Shown here in pieces: positions 54,152 to 63,104 of a DNA stretch of 64,000 nt. Numbering within the stretch: the stretch's first letter is position 1; the number at the start of each line of letters is the position of its first letter. Made by a program: the position numbers and the translations under genes. The notes beneath the pieces were generated by a model that ran no database searches, was not told the origin of the DNA, and saw nothing but the letters and a program-made list of their open reading frames with translations. Source of the DNA: Cryoendolithus antarcticus (lineage: Eukaryota; Ascomycota; Dothideomycetes; Cladosporiales; Cladosporiaceae); assembly GCA_002077065.1 (NCBI GenBank), contig NAJO01000011.1:829001-893000 (forward strand), read 5' to 3'.

Positions 54152-56221
54152 ATGCGTGCTGTGTGGCCGGCGGTAGCACTTGCGGCCGGGAGTGCAGCAG
54201 CACAAGGCGTCACACACACGGTCTATACGACCACAACTGTCAGCGTGGCGGCATGTCCGGCTCCCTCGACCTTCGCGACGGCTGTGAGCTCGTCACATAC
54301 CCCGACCACAAGCAGCTCAACGAAATCCTCAGCTTCGACGACGACATCAGCAACTTCGACGACGAAATCAGCAACTTCATCTGCATCATCGAGTTCAGCA
54401 GCCGCATCGGCAACCTCCACCGGATCTTTGACGATTGCACAACAAGTGGGAAACTCGACATGGGGTACGCTGAGTCAACCAACATTTCCCAAGTGGCTCG
54501 ACGCACCGAACGGGACTAAGTACCCCATCGCACCTTGGGGCAGTAAGACCGTCAAGAACTCGGACGCGACAGTACTTGGCGATGTGCCAGTCACGAACGT
54601 AACAAGACACTACGACTTCACAATTTCGAGAAGCCAGATCTCGGTCGATGGCGTCTTACGAGACACCATATTGGTGAATGACCAGTTCCCTGGCCCTGCG
54701 ATCGAGGCAAACTGGGGAGACTGGATCGAAGTCGTCGTGCACAACAACATCACCGCTCCCGAAGAAGGCACCGCACTACACTGGCACGGTATGCTGCAAC
54801 GGGGCACACCCTGGGCAGACGGCACGCCAGGCGACGCGCAGTGTCCCATCGCACCCGGCAAGTCTTACACCTACCGTTATCAAGCTGAGCTCTACGGGAC
54901 CTCGTGGTATCACGCACATTACTCAGCGCAATACACCGGTGGCGTAGCGGGCCCAATGCAGATCTATGGACCATCTTCGCAGGACTATGATATCGATCTC
55001 GGCGCCGTCATGCTTACCGACTGGAACCATGTACCTTACTTCAGCATCGTCACCGACGTTGTGGGCACCGACTTTTCGAAGATCCCGCCTCGGTCAGACA
55101 ACCTCCTTATCAACGGCCGCAACAGCTTCAACTGCTCCACTCCGTCGTACGACAACAGCACAGAGTGGCTGGGCAGCAATTTGAAATCCTCAATAAACTG
55201 GACTTGCGTCGAAGATGCACCCCTTTCGAAATTCCAGTTCCAGACTGGCAAGACCCACCGTCTTCGTCTGATAAATCATGGCGCGGATGGCGTGCAGAAG
55301 TTCTCGATCGACGGCCACTCTTTCACCGTCATCAGCGTCGACTACGTCCCAGTCGTACCCTACACCACGAACACAATCACTCTAGCAGTCGGCCAACGGA
55401 CCGACGTCCTCGTCACTGCCAATAACAACAGCGCCAAATCCTACTACATGCGCACCACCACCACTGGCGGTGATGCCTGTGGTCAATCTTCGGCCAAGGA
55501 AGCCCTCGCAGTCGTGTACTATAGCTCTGCCGACACGTCCACATTCCCAGCCTACACCTCGCCGACTACACCAGCGAAAGACTGCGCCTCCGATCCGCTT
55601 CCGAGTCTCGTGCCATCCTACCCTCTCAAGCCCTCAAGCAATCCCTACCAACAGGATCTGACCCTGTCCCTCGGTCGCAACTCTACAGGAAACTTCGAAT
55701 GGCAGATCAATTCGCAGACCTATCGGGCGAACTTCAACGAGCCCTTGCTCTACGACGCAGCAGCCGGGAACACTTCCAACACATTTGAAACGCAGGACAA
55801 GAAGAACCCGCTCTTCAACATCTTCGACTTTGGCTCCAACTCTTCGGTCTTGCTGAATGTCACCAACAACACTCCCGTCGGCCACCCCTTCCATCTCCAC
55901 GGCCACAACTTCTACGTCCTCGCCTCCGGCCACGGCGTCTGGGATGGGTCGCTGCTGGGCTCCGCCAATCCTAGCAGAAGGGACACACAGTGGATTGATG
56001 TCGGCGGATACGTCGTTCTGCAATTCGAAGCCGACAACCCAGGTGTCTGGCCTTTCCACTGCCATGTTGCTTGGCATCTGAGCGGTGGTCTGGCTATCAA
56101 CGTCGCTACGCGGACAGATGAGATTGTGCCGATACCGAAGGGGACTAGAGAGCAGACTTGTGTTGACTGGGACGCATATACGAAGAGGGATGAGGTCGAC
56201 CAGATCGATTCGGGATCATAA
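54152..56221 (+). CDS. Secreted laccase (ascomycete multicopper oxidase) with mucin-like N-terminal spacer
   Basis: Single exon, 689 aa from ATG 54152; the open frame upstream starts at a GTG and is not used. Signal peptide MRAVWPAVALAAGSAAA, then about 75 Ser/Thr residues in short repeats (TTTSATSTTKSATSSASS), then three cupredoxin domains. Copper sites: HWHG (210-213), WYHAHYSAQ (His254, His256), HPFHLHGHNF (from His578) and WPFHCHVAWHLSGGL (His636-Cys637-His638, Leu in the axial position of the T1 copper). All ten His and the Cys are present. The end IDSGS resembles the DSG C-terminal plug of ascomycete laccases, but is followed by Ser rather than a hydrophobic residue. Oxidises phenols outside the cell; roles in melanin or lignin turnover are inference. 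Confidence 0.92.
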   Translation: MRAVWPAVALAAGSAAAQGVTHTVYTTTTVSVAACPAPSTFATAVSSSHTPTTSSSTKSSASTTTSATSTTKSATSSASSSSAAASATSTGSLTIAQQVGNSTWGTLSQPTFPKWLDAPNGTKYPIAPWGSKTVKNSDATVLGDVPVTNVTRHYDFTISRSQISVDGVLRDTILVNDQFPGPAIEANWGDWIEVVVHNNITAPEEGTALHWHGMLQRGTPWADGTPGDAQCPIAPGKSYTYRYQAELYGTSWYHAHYSAQYTGGVAGPMQIYGPSSQDYDIDLGAVMLTDWNHVPYFSIVTDVVGTDFSKIPPRSDNLLINGRNSFNCSTPSYDNSTEWLGSNLKSSINWTCVEDAPLSKFQFQTGKTHRLRLINHGADGVQKFSIDGHSFTVISVDYVPVVPYTTNTITLAVGQRTDVLVTANNNSAKSYYMRTTTTGGDACGQSSAKEALAVVYYSSADTSTFPAYTSPTTPAKDCASDPLPSLVPSYPLKPSSNPYQQDLTLSLGRNSTGNFEWQINSQTYRANFNEPLLYDAAAGNTSNTFETQDKKNPLFNIFDFGSNSSVLLNVTNNTPVGHPFHLHGHNFYVLASGHGVWDGSLLGSANPSRRDTQWIDVGGYVVLQFEADNPGVWPFHCHVAWHLSGGLAINVATRTDEIVPIPKGTREQTCVDWDAYTKRDEVDQIDSGS
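54334..54375 (+). repeat. Tandem 21-bp repeat coding for Thr/Ser
   Basis: Two adjacent copies of a 21-base unit starting TTCGACGACGA, differing by one base, within the mucin-like spacer of the laccase gene. Such units can expand or contract. Confidence 0.75.
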
Positions 56222-56545
56222 GTGACGGGAACGGGAAGATGAGGCAGCGCTTTTGATGGGCGGATCAATGGGCTCTTTTTGAATTTTCTAAAAGGCGTCA
56301 AACGGCAAACAGAATACCCATGGGTGTACGAGTATATAATGGCGGTGGCACTGTACGCCTAGGATGGGCAGAGACCATTACGATGGCTCTTGGAGAGCAT
56401 AGATAGATAGCTTAGTATAATGTACTAAATACAAACTACACACTTGCCAATCTCTGTCACTTAGTTTGGTGTCTCGCTAAGCGATTCGCACCCACGATGC
56501 CTGCGGCTGATCCTTTAGAACGTTCGCCACTCACCCTCCTGCCAA
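56222..56545. other. Intergenic region, convergent
   Basis: 3' flanks of the laccase gene (plus) and the next gene (minus). AT-rich around 56400-56460; nothing coding. Confidence 0.45.
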
Positions 56546-58876
56546 CTACTCTTCCTCCTGTCGCGCAGGCTTGCAACCGTCACAGATGTGATCTGGATCT
56601 ACCCCATTGCGACTCGGAGTCAGCTGACAGCTGTCCGCATCCGAACCTGCACAGCCTGCGTAGTCTGGATCCTCGGGGTGGTGATGGCAAGCTTGTGGAC
56701 GCTTGTAGACGTGAGGGATGTACGTCTGGGCACTGTACACGTCGCTTTCGGCTTGCTCCTCGGCAGGGTCTGCGATGGGCTCTAGCAATTCTTCGGGTAT
56801 GACGGGAACGTTGCGTTGCGTTTGATAGTCGGTTGGGGTGGACGAGTGATGTGAGGGCACGTGGCGAGAGTATTGAGACGGTGCTCTCTGATTATGATGT
56901 GTCGGCATTGGTTGGGGTCCATGGACAGACGCTGCGCGGTCGCTGTAGTGCGAGGACGCCTCCCCCGGTATAGGCGCTTGCATGCGAGGTCTGACAGTAG
57001 ATGCTGATCGTGTACTCTCTGTCCTCGCGCCGTGTCCACGAGATTGACTCGCACCACCTGCGTGACTCGAGCCTTCTGCGCTTGAAATAGCTGTAGTATC
57101 GGGTGCAAACCCCGGGCCTTGCTCTTGCGCGTAGTCTTGGTGAGCAGGGGGTGCTTCGGCGTTGCGCCGATCAGCACTACAGTGCGAAGCGCTCTGCGGA
57201 GCGGTCGGGACACCTTGGTAGAGATCTGGGGCTGTGGGAGGAACCTGACCGACAAACGGCATCTGCGCATACTCTTGACGCGCTGTCGGTGCTCGAGAAG
57301 ATGCTGCACTCCTCGATGTGGCTGGAGTGGGAGCTATCGGCACCCGCTCATCTGGCGCCTCGTTCGATAGCGACTCCACCCAGTCTGTGACTCTGGAGGC
57401 GTTGCTCGTCTGCGAGCTTGCCTGTTGGGCAGGTACATGTGGGTGTGCATAGGCTGGAGCCCGACTGAAGCTGCCAGAAGCCATGCCTGGAGGGTTACCG
57501 CCAGGTAGCACACCTGGCATCGCGTCTGGAGCCGTCGAGGGAGCGGTTCCAGCGGCAAGGGCCGATCTCGGCGCTTCAGAGTCAGCCGCAGGAACATACT
57601 GTGGCGTAGGCGACATGGTGTAAGGCATCCCGGCATTGCTAGCATGTAGCGACTGTTGATCAGGACTTACGTACCCTGTCTGCATGCCGTTTGCTGGGCG
57701 GTACCCAGAACGTTGGCTAGGCTGTCGTGGCACGGCAGCCGGCACATAGCCAGGCTGCCCGAATTCAAGTCCTGGCTGAGCCCACGCGTGATCCGGTAGA
57801 GGCGATCTGACTGAGCCTCCATTGCTTCGCTGTGGGTTCACGTAGGCTGGGGGGTGTCCCGACGATGCAGGTATGTACTGAGGTTGGCGCGCCGCTAATG
57901 GAGAAATCGGCATCTGCGCAGTGTGAGACGGAGCCTTTTGATACGTCTGACCTCGCGCAGACTGCTGTTGAGAGCTGGCCGCGCTTCGCTGTCCAGTGGT
58001 TCCCATCGGGATTGGGACTTGTCGTGACGATGTCTGAGAGGGGTGCATAAAGCTTGCCGCATTTGGCTGGGTGTGCATTGGCTGGTGTTGTAGTCCTGGA
58101 TTGGTAGACCCATGAGGCGGCTGCATCTGAGGTGGAGGCATGTTCTGTATCGGAGGGATCTGAGCGTTTTGCTGTGGTGGAAAGCCTGCTTGAGGTGGTG
58201 CTTGATGCAACGGCACCGCCAAGGGTGCGACATTCGCATAGGTATGCTGAGAGATAGGCCGTGCGGCATGCTGTGGACGGCCGGAGGGTGGTGATGCCGG
58301 CGAAGGTGGTCGATCGTGTGGCTTCAAATCGTCGGCTTCCATCCTGTGTCGTCGCCTATGCCTCCTATTTCGATGGCTATGCTTCGTACGGTCTTTGTCC
58401 AGCGCCTCAAGTTCCGCCTCACCCCACTTGATCCACTCCCTGATCCACGCCCGAATCACTCTCAACACCTCCAACCTCGTCAAATAGCTCTTACCCCTCT
58501 TCATCACCTTCCAACCCAGAGCTGCCAGCGATGTCGCCAGCTTCACTGCCCCTTTCTCAGCAATACCACGATGCTTCCCCTCGCTCGTGTCTCGGGGTGC
58601 AGATGATCCGAGTTCTCGTTTTAGACCCTCGATCTCATCGTCCGCGATCCTGAGCCATCCATGCGAAAGGTCGAGGACCTCGGTCAAGAGCGCCCGATGA
58701 TGCGAATCCGATGTCTTTGACGTTGTTGGTTTCAGAGCTTGCTGCGCTAGGCGACCAATCTTGAGAGCCTGTTTGAACGTCGATTCTTCGCCACGGGTAT
58801 TTCTCTCATCGCCGCCTCGTAGCCCGATCGTGCTAGCGGGATCTGACTTGATGGTGAGGCTGCTGAACGGCATCAT
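56546..58876 (-). CDS. 776-aa protein with helical N-terminus, disordered middle and C-terminal Cys/His cluster
   Basis: Single open frame from ATG 58876. Residues 1-165 are predominantly helical and charged (FKQALKIGRLAQQALKP, LLTEVLDLSHGWLRIADDEI, RLEVLRVIRAWIREWIKWGE), with a basic RNRRHRRRHR stretch after them. Residues 190-700 are Pro/Gln/Ser-rich and likely disordered. The last 50 residues hold a dense cluster of possible metal ligands: ACHHHPEDPDYAGC, SDADSCQLTPS and DPDHICDGCKPARQ. The DHICDGCK part recalls zinc-binding modules such as ZZ fingers, but the spacing is not theirs. No known family recognised. A nuclear adaptor or scaffold role would fit the layout but is only a guess. It is tail to tail with the laccase gene. 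Confidence 0.7.
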   Translation of the reverse strand: MMPFSSLTIKSDPASTIGLRGGDERNTRGEESTFKQALKIGRLAQQALKPTTSKTSDSHHRALLTEVLDLSHGWLRIADDEIEGLKRELGSSAPRDTSEGKHRGIAEKGAVKLATSLAALGWKVMKRGKSYLTRLEVLRVIRAWIREWIKWGEAELEALDKDRTKHSHRNRRHRRRHRMEADDLKPHDRPPSPASPPSGRPQHAARPISQHTYANVAPLAVPLHQAPPQAGFPPQQNAQIPPIQNMPPPQMQPPHGSTNPGLQHQPMHTQPNAASFMHPSQTSSRQVPIPMGTTGQRSAASSQQQSARGQTYQKAPSHTAQMPISPLAARQPQYIPASSGHPPAYVNPQRSNGGSVRSPLPDHAWAQPGLEFGQPGYVPAAVPRQPSQRSGYRPANGMQTGYVSPDQQSLHASNAGMPYTMSPTPQYVPAADSEAPRSALAAGTAPSTAPDAMPGVLPGGNPPGMASGSFSRAPAYAHPHVPAQQASSQTSNASRVTDWVESLSNEAPDERVPIAPTPATSRSAASSRAPTARQEYAQMPFVGQVPPTAPDLYQGVPTAPQSASHCSADRRNAEAPPAHQDYAQEQGPGFAPDTTAISSAEGSSHAGGASQSRGHGARTESTRSASTVRPRMQAPIPGEASSHYSDRAASVHGPQPMPTHHNQRAPSQYSRHVPSHHSSTPTDYQTQRNVPVIPEELLEPIADPAEEQAESDVYSAQTYIPHVYKRPQACHHHPEDPDYAGCAGSDADSCQLTPSRNGVDPDHICDGCKPARQEEE

Positions 58877-59214
58877 GTTACGTTGCTGGAAGGATGCGTA
58901 CTAGGGGTTGATAAGGAAGGAGAGTCCATGTCCTACCTCTGCTGCATTGACTGATCATCCCGCTGGAGAAAGCTAAGAAGGGCAAACCATCGTGCACTGC
59001 ACGTAGCCAGCATCTTAGGCCACTACTGGTTAATCAGCCTGCAAAGCGTATACGCAACCTTCATCAAGTGCCATTTGTATGTGCAACATCTTTATCAGCT
59101 TGGCAGTCGATATGCCAAGGGCAGTCTTGTCCTCGTGCTACCCTTGCGAAGGGGAGAGTGCGCAATCATTGCCACGCCGCCAGTATATGCAAACCTGCCC
59201 TCCATATATGCACC
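58877..59214. other. Intergenic region
   Basis: Between two minus-strand genes: promoter side of the 776-aa protein gene. Nothing coding recognised. Confidence 0.45.
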
Positions 59215-60818
59215 TCAGACTTTTAGGACGGGCACATTCAACTTCCCCTGCCCCGCCAGCACCGGACTCCCAATCCTCGAGCTCTCCGGCGTATCCGCAT
59301 GCACAGCCTTGCTCCCCTTCTCCCGCCAGGTGCTAACAGCAGGCACATCCGCATGGATCCTCTCCTCCTGCGTTCCATACGCTCTTGGCGTCAACTTGAT
59401 CAGACAATGCAGCGGCACCTCCATCCAAGGGCTCTTCTCCTGCGATGAACCCATGAAGTAAGCGTATATGCACCGCAACACAGCTTGATGGGTAACGATG
59501 AGAATGTTCTCCGAGCGCTCGAGCTCCATGATGATGGGTTCCAGGCGGATGACTACGTCGCGGTAGGATTCGCCGCCAAGGTAGCGGTAGTTGTACTTGT
59601 CTGCGTCGCGGGCTTTGAAGTCTTGGGGGTATTCTTTCTCGATATCGGCATACGTGAGGCCATCGCAGACACCTGAGTCGAGCTCGTCCAGGGCCTTCCA
59701 GGCGAGCTTCTCATACGGCAGGAAGCGTGATGTTTGGGCAGTGCGTTTGAGGGTGGAGGTCCAGACTGTAAGCGGGAGGTCGCCGGCGGACTGCTTGACG
59801 AGCTCTGGAAGCTTGCGGGCGTACATTTCGCCGCGGTCGGAGATATTGGCGTCGCCACCGATTTGACCAGACAGGTTGAACATTGATTCGCCGTGCTGGT
59901 AGTGCTGTTAGTATGTGCTCACCTTTGGACAAGGAAGGGATGATGCATACTCGACTGATCCATATACTTCTCGGCTTGATATGCAGATTCATCAGATAGT
60001 ACACCACTCTCGACTGCAAATAGTCCTGTAACCGGTTGATGATGACTTGTGCGCCCACATCTATGACCTTGCAGTATGTTAAGTCTGACTCGTCCTCATC
60101 CAGCGTCTCATATACCCGCTCGTACATCATGATCCGGTTCCTGAAGTCTTGTGCTGCCTCTTCTGGGTCCTGGCCCTTGTAGTCTGGGCTCGTGAGCTTC
60201 ACTTCCCGAATGTTGCTCATGATTAGCTCTTCATCGTCACACTTGCTCTCCACAAACAGCGTTTCGATACCCTCCCGGTCGCATCGATCCTTGATCCAGC
60301 GTCTCCGCTCCTTTGTCGAGTTTGTGGCGTCCAGAATCGCGATGAGGTTGCCGGGCAGCTTAAACCACTTACACATGTCATCGACCGCCGCCTGCGCTGC
60401 TGCTCGACGTAGTCGCTCGCCCTCCTTGTTCGAGAAGTCGAAGAAGCTCGCATTGGGTTGCGGAGTATTGGTCCGGCGGTAGTTGCCGACGTTGAAGCAC
60501 TTTGCAGTGATCGAGAGCCAGCCGAGATACCGAACGACTGTACGCAGTCAGTCTCCCAGCCATCGTACCGCCTTTTCCGTACTACTCACGCTTCTGTGCT
60601 ATCAGGCTCTTGCCTCTTGCGGGGAGTCCAACCATGACCACGCATATCCTCGTATCCTCGACCTGAACACCAACACCATTAGCACTCCTCGAGCTCCGTC
60701 TCCTGCCTGACGTGGGTCTCATGAAATCGCCCTGGGGTGTCCTGGCCAGATCCGCCTTGTACTGATCTCTGTTCTCCTGGAGGGCGTCCGCCGGAGCCAG
60801 ACTGGTGGCGGAAGGCAT
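59215..60818 (-). CDS. 6-phosphofructo-2-kinase/fructose-2,6-bisphosphatase
   Basis: Three exons, 60818-60590, 60537-59951 and 59895-59215, in frame, 498 aa. Start is the ATG at 60818 (MPSATSLAPADALQENRDQY); the open frame before it lacks an ATG. The kinase half has the Walker A VGLPARGKSLIAQK (GLPARGKS at 64-71), NVGNYRR and LIAILDATNSTKERRRWI. The phosphatase half begins directly at the exon 3 border with SRHGESMFNLSGQIGGD, His273 being the phospho-acceptor. It continues LDELDSGVCDGLTYADIEKE and VTHQAVLRCIYAYFMG. Both active sites look complete, so the enzyme should both make and degrade fructose 2,6-bisphosphate, which controls glycolysis versus gluconeogenesis. An acceptor nine bases upstream would add HYQ before HGES; family sequence favours the shorter form. 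Confidence 0.93.
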
Positions 60819-62127
60819 ATTTGCTGGCCTGAGTGGAAAGATCGGAAAAGGCACTCTAGTTGGAAAGCAGGATGTGCGGGCTCATGCGGCAGCCGAATTG
60901 GTTGCGTCCTTGATGTTTGCAGCGAGTCCTCAGAGATTTCGATCGTAGTGTCTATCTGACTACAATCTGACGAAGCTGAAGTAAAACTAGGTGATATCCG
61001 CAGAGCTCCCCAAGTCCGGTAGTCTTAGCTCGCGTGCTCTTCGGCAAGTCCACTGCAGTAGATAGGATCCTCTCTTTCCAAGTCAGAGATGGCGACTGCC
61101 CAGAGCCGGATCAATGATCTAATGCTTCAATCTCTTCCAATGAGGTGATGCTAGCGAAGCGATCATGAGGACTAAAATGCCAGTATGTCTTTGCGCTGCT
61201 TCATGACGACTAAATGTATGGCCCTACGTAACTCGCGCTGGGCCGAGGTGAGAGTCGCCGAGAACCGTAGCGAAAGTCAAATACCCGGTCAAGTCATCCG
61301 CTGACTAAGGAAGATTTCGACTCGATATCATTCTCTTGGATGTTGATGTCGCACATTCGAATAGGCAGGAGGAAGCAAAGACGTTCGACTTACCGATGCG
61401 GAGAGATGTGCAGTACCAGACGTCGTGGTCGACCGATGTCGTCCACCAGCATAGACCCCAACACCGTTCATTTTGGCGATATCGTTGATTGTGCGAAAAT
61501 GTCCGAGGGTGAAGGAGTGTCTGCGGTATACAGTAACAAGTAAGTCAAAGTCGTGGGACTTGAAAGAACGGCACGACACAGGACCAGACAGGAGCGAAGT
61601 GCAATATTGAAGTCTCAACGCCAAATTCGCCAACATTCTCAGCACGTTGCTTCTCTATGCTATGCGGGACCAGCCGCCTTATCGGGGCGAGCTTCTGGGG
61701 TCATATCTATTACAGATGCATGTAATGGAGACGCGATGGCAGGATATCGGCCATCTTGTAGGATGACTGCTACGCACATCGTCACACCGCCGTCGAAGAG
61801 ACCTCTCTTGATCGCGCGCGACAAGCTTGACATAACAGCAATTGATCCCGCGGGGTCGAGAAGTCGAACGCATCGAACCTGAGCCTGTAGCATAGACCAA
61901 TGTCCTTGGTCGACCGCTCCGAGCAGGTCATTTCTACGGTGACTGATCACTGTCTGCGAAATATGGGGAGCATGAGATGCAGGTAGGTAATGGCATTCAG
62001 CCATACACTGCAACGGCTGCCACACATTACGAAGTCTTTCCGACAGTGCTTGTTTTCACCTTCACTAATTTTGTCCTCCCATCGACTTAGCATTTCCTGC
62101 ATTAGTCCCTTCTACGTCGGCGCTGTC
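60819..62127. other. Intergenic region
   Basis: 1.3 kb, divergent from the kinase/phosphatase gene towards the next plus-strand gene. Short overlapping frames only; no gene or RNA recognised. Confidence 0.45.
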
Positions 62128-63023
62128 ATGCCTCATCGAAAGACGCACTCGTCTCCTGTACATATTGTACTCACTGCACAGAGTCCTGACAGCCACGATG
62201 GGAAACACATCGTCCTTTCCGATCTCCAGGCATTGCCTCTGCAAACTCTCCCGCAAACGATCATGTCGAGCAATGGCTGGACGTACAGAGGCACGACGAT
62301 GTCTGCCCTTCCGCTTGCTCGACACTCACACCTGATATCCAGCTTGCTCGCCATCGTCCGCTTGCTCTCCCGGAGCAGAGTCATGCTGAACCAGAAGCTA
62401 TACACGATACGGTCTCTCCTGAAATGTCAAGTGAGCCGTGCAGTCCTGCCACGCAGCGTCCTCGCGATCTCACGACGACTGGTCCACCGAGCATGCAGCC
62501 CCCAGCTAGCGCTCGACCGAACACTTCCAAGGAGGTCCACAAGGAAGATGCAGCTGCCAATAAGATGGACCGCGAGACGAAGCAGCCTCTCAAGTCCGCC
62601 CTTAAGGTGTCTGATCCATCAAGCATTATTCATCACAACCCCACGGGTGGCCCTGACCAGGGTTCCTCAGCTCTCAATGACACCACCATCGACTTCACGG
62701 ACACCCTCGGCCACGCCGGTGCCGTGATGCGCCAGGCTGCGGCGTTACTTCGATACCCGGATGACTTGACGCCCGAAGTAAGTCACGAGCTTAGTCACGC
62801 CCGGCAGCTCTACGCGCGAGCTGGGAAATTGTAGCGTGGAGCTTATCAGGGTTTTGAGCACGCTGCGATGGAGCTGGGAGAGGGGAAGAAGCTAATGGCT
62901 AAGGCACAGCAGGAGATGGCACATGCTGTTGCTGTGCAGAAGGCGGAGGCGGACTCGACAGAGAAAGGTGGCAAGTTGGAGAGGCCAGCTGGTCAGGTAC
63001 ATCGGGAGAAGTCCAATATGTAA
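62128..63023 (+). CDS. Small hypothetical protein, gene model uncertain at the 5' end
   Basis: The coding-looking frame runs from about 62189. It reads ANSPANDHVEQWLDVQRHD, then PEQSHAEPEAIHDTVSPE, MSSEPCSPATQRPRDLTT, KEVHKEDAAANKMDRETKQP, TIDFTDTLGHAGAVMRQAAA and LLRYPDDLTPE. A strong donor GTAAGT at 62778 and acceptor TTATCAG ending 62849 join in phase 0 to GFEHAAMELGEGKKLMAKAQ and on to a TAA at 63021-63023. The spliced-out part contains an in-frame TAG. There is no in-frame ATG before 62424. One possible first exon begins at ATG 62128 (MPHRKTHSSP) and joins by a 35-nt intron to PRWETHRPF; otherwise translation starts at 62424. The C-terminal part is Ala/Lys/Glu-rich and helical. No family recognised. 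Confidence 0.5.
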
Positions 63024-63104
63024 GCCGAGTAGTCGTTGCGTATCTACAAAAGTGTACGTCCGCAACAGGGGTATCTCAATGTCTACTCCAGCTCGTTTAA
63101 GCAT

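Noticed and set aside
62832..62834. In-frame TAG followed by more coding-like sequence, suggesting stop-codon readthrough
   Set aside because: A 72-nt GT-AG segment (62778-62849) in phase 0 on both sides removes the TAG, so a normal intron explains it.
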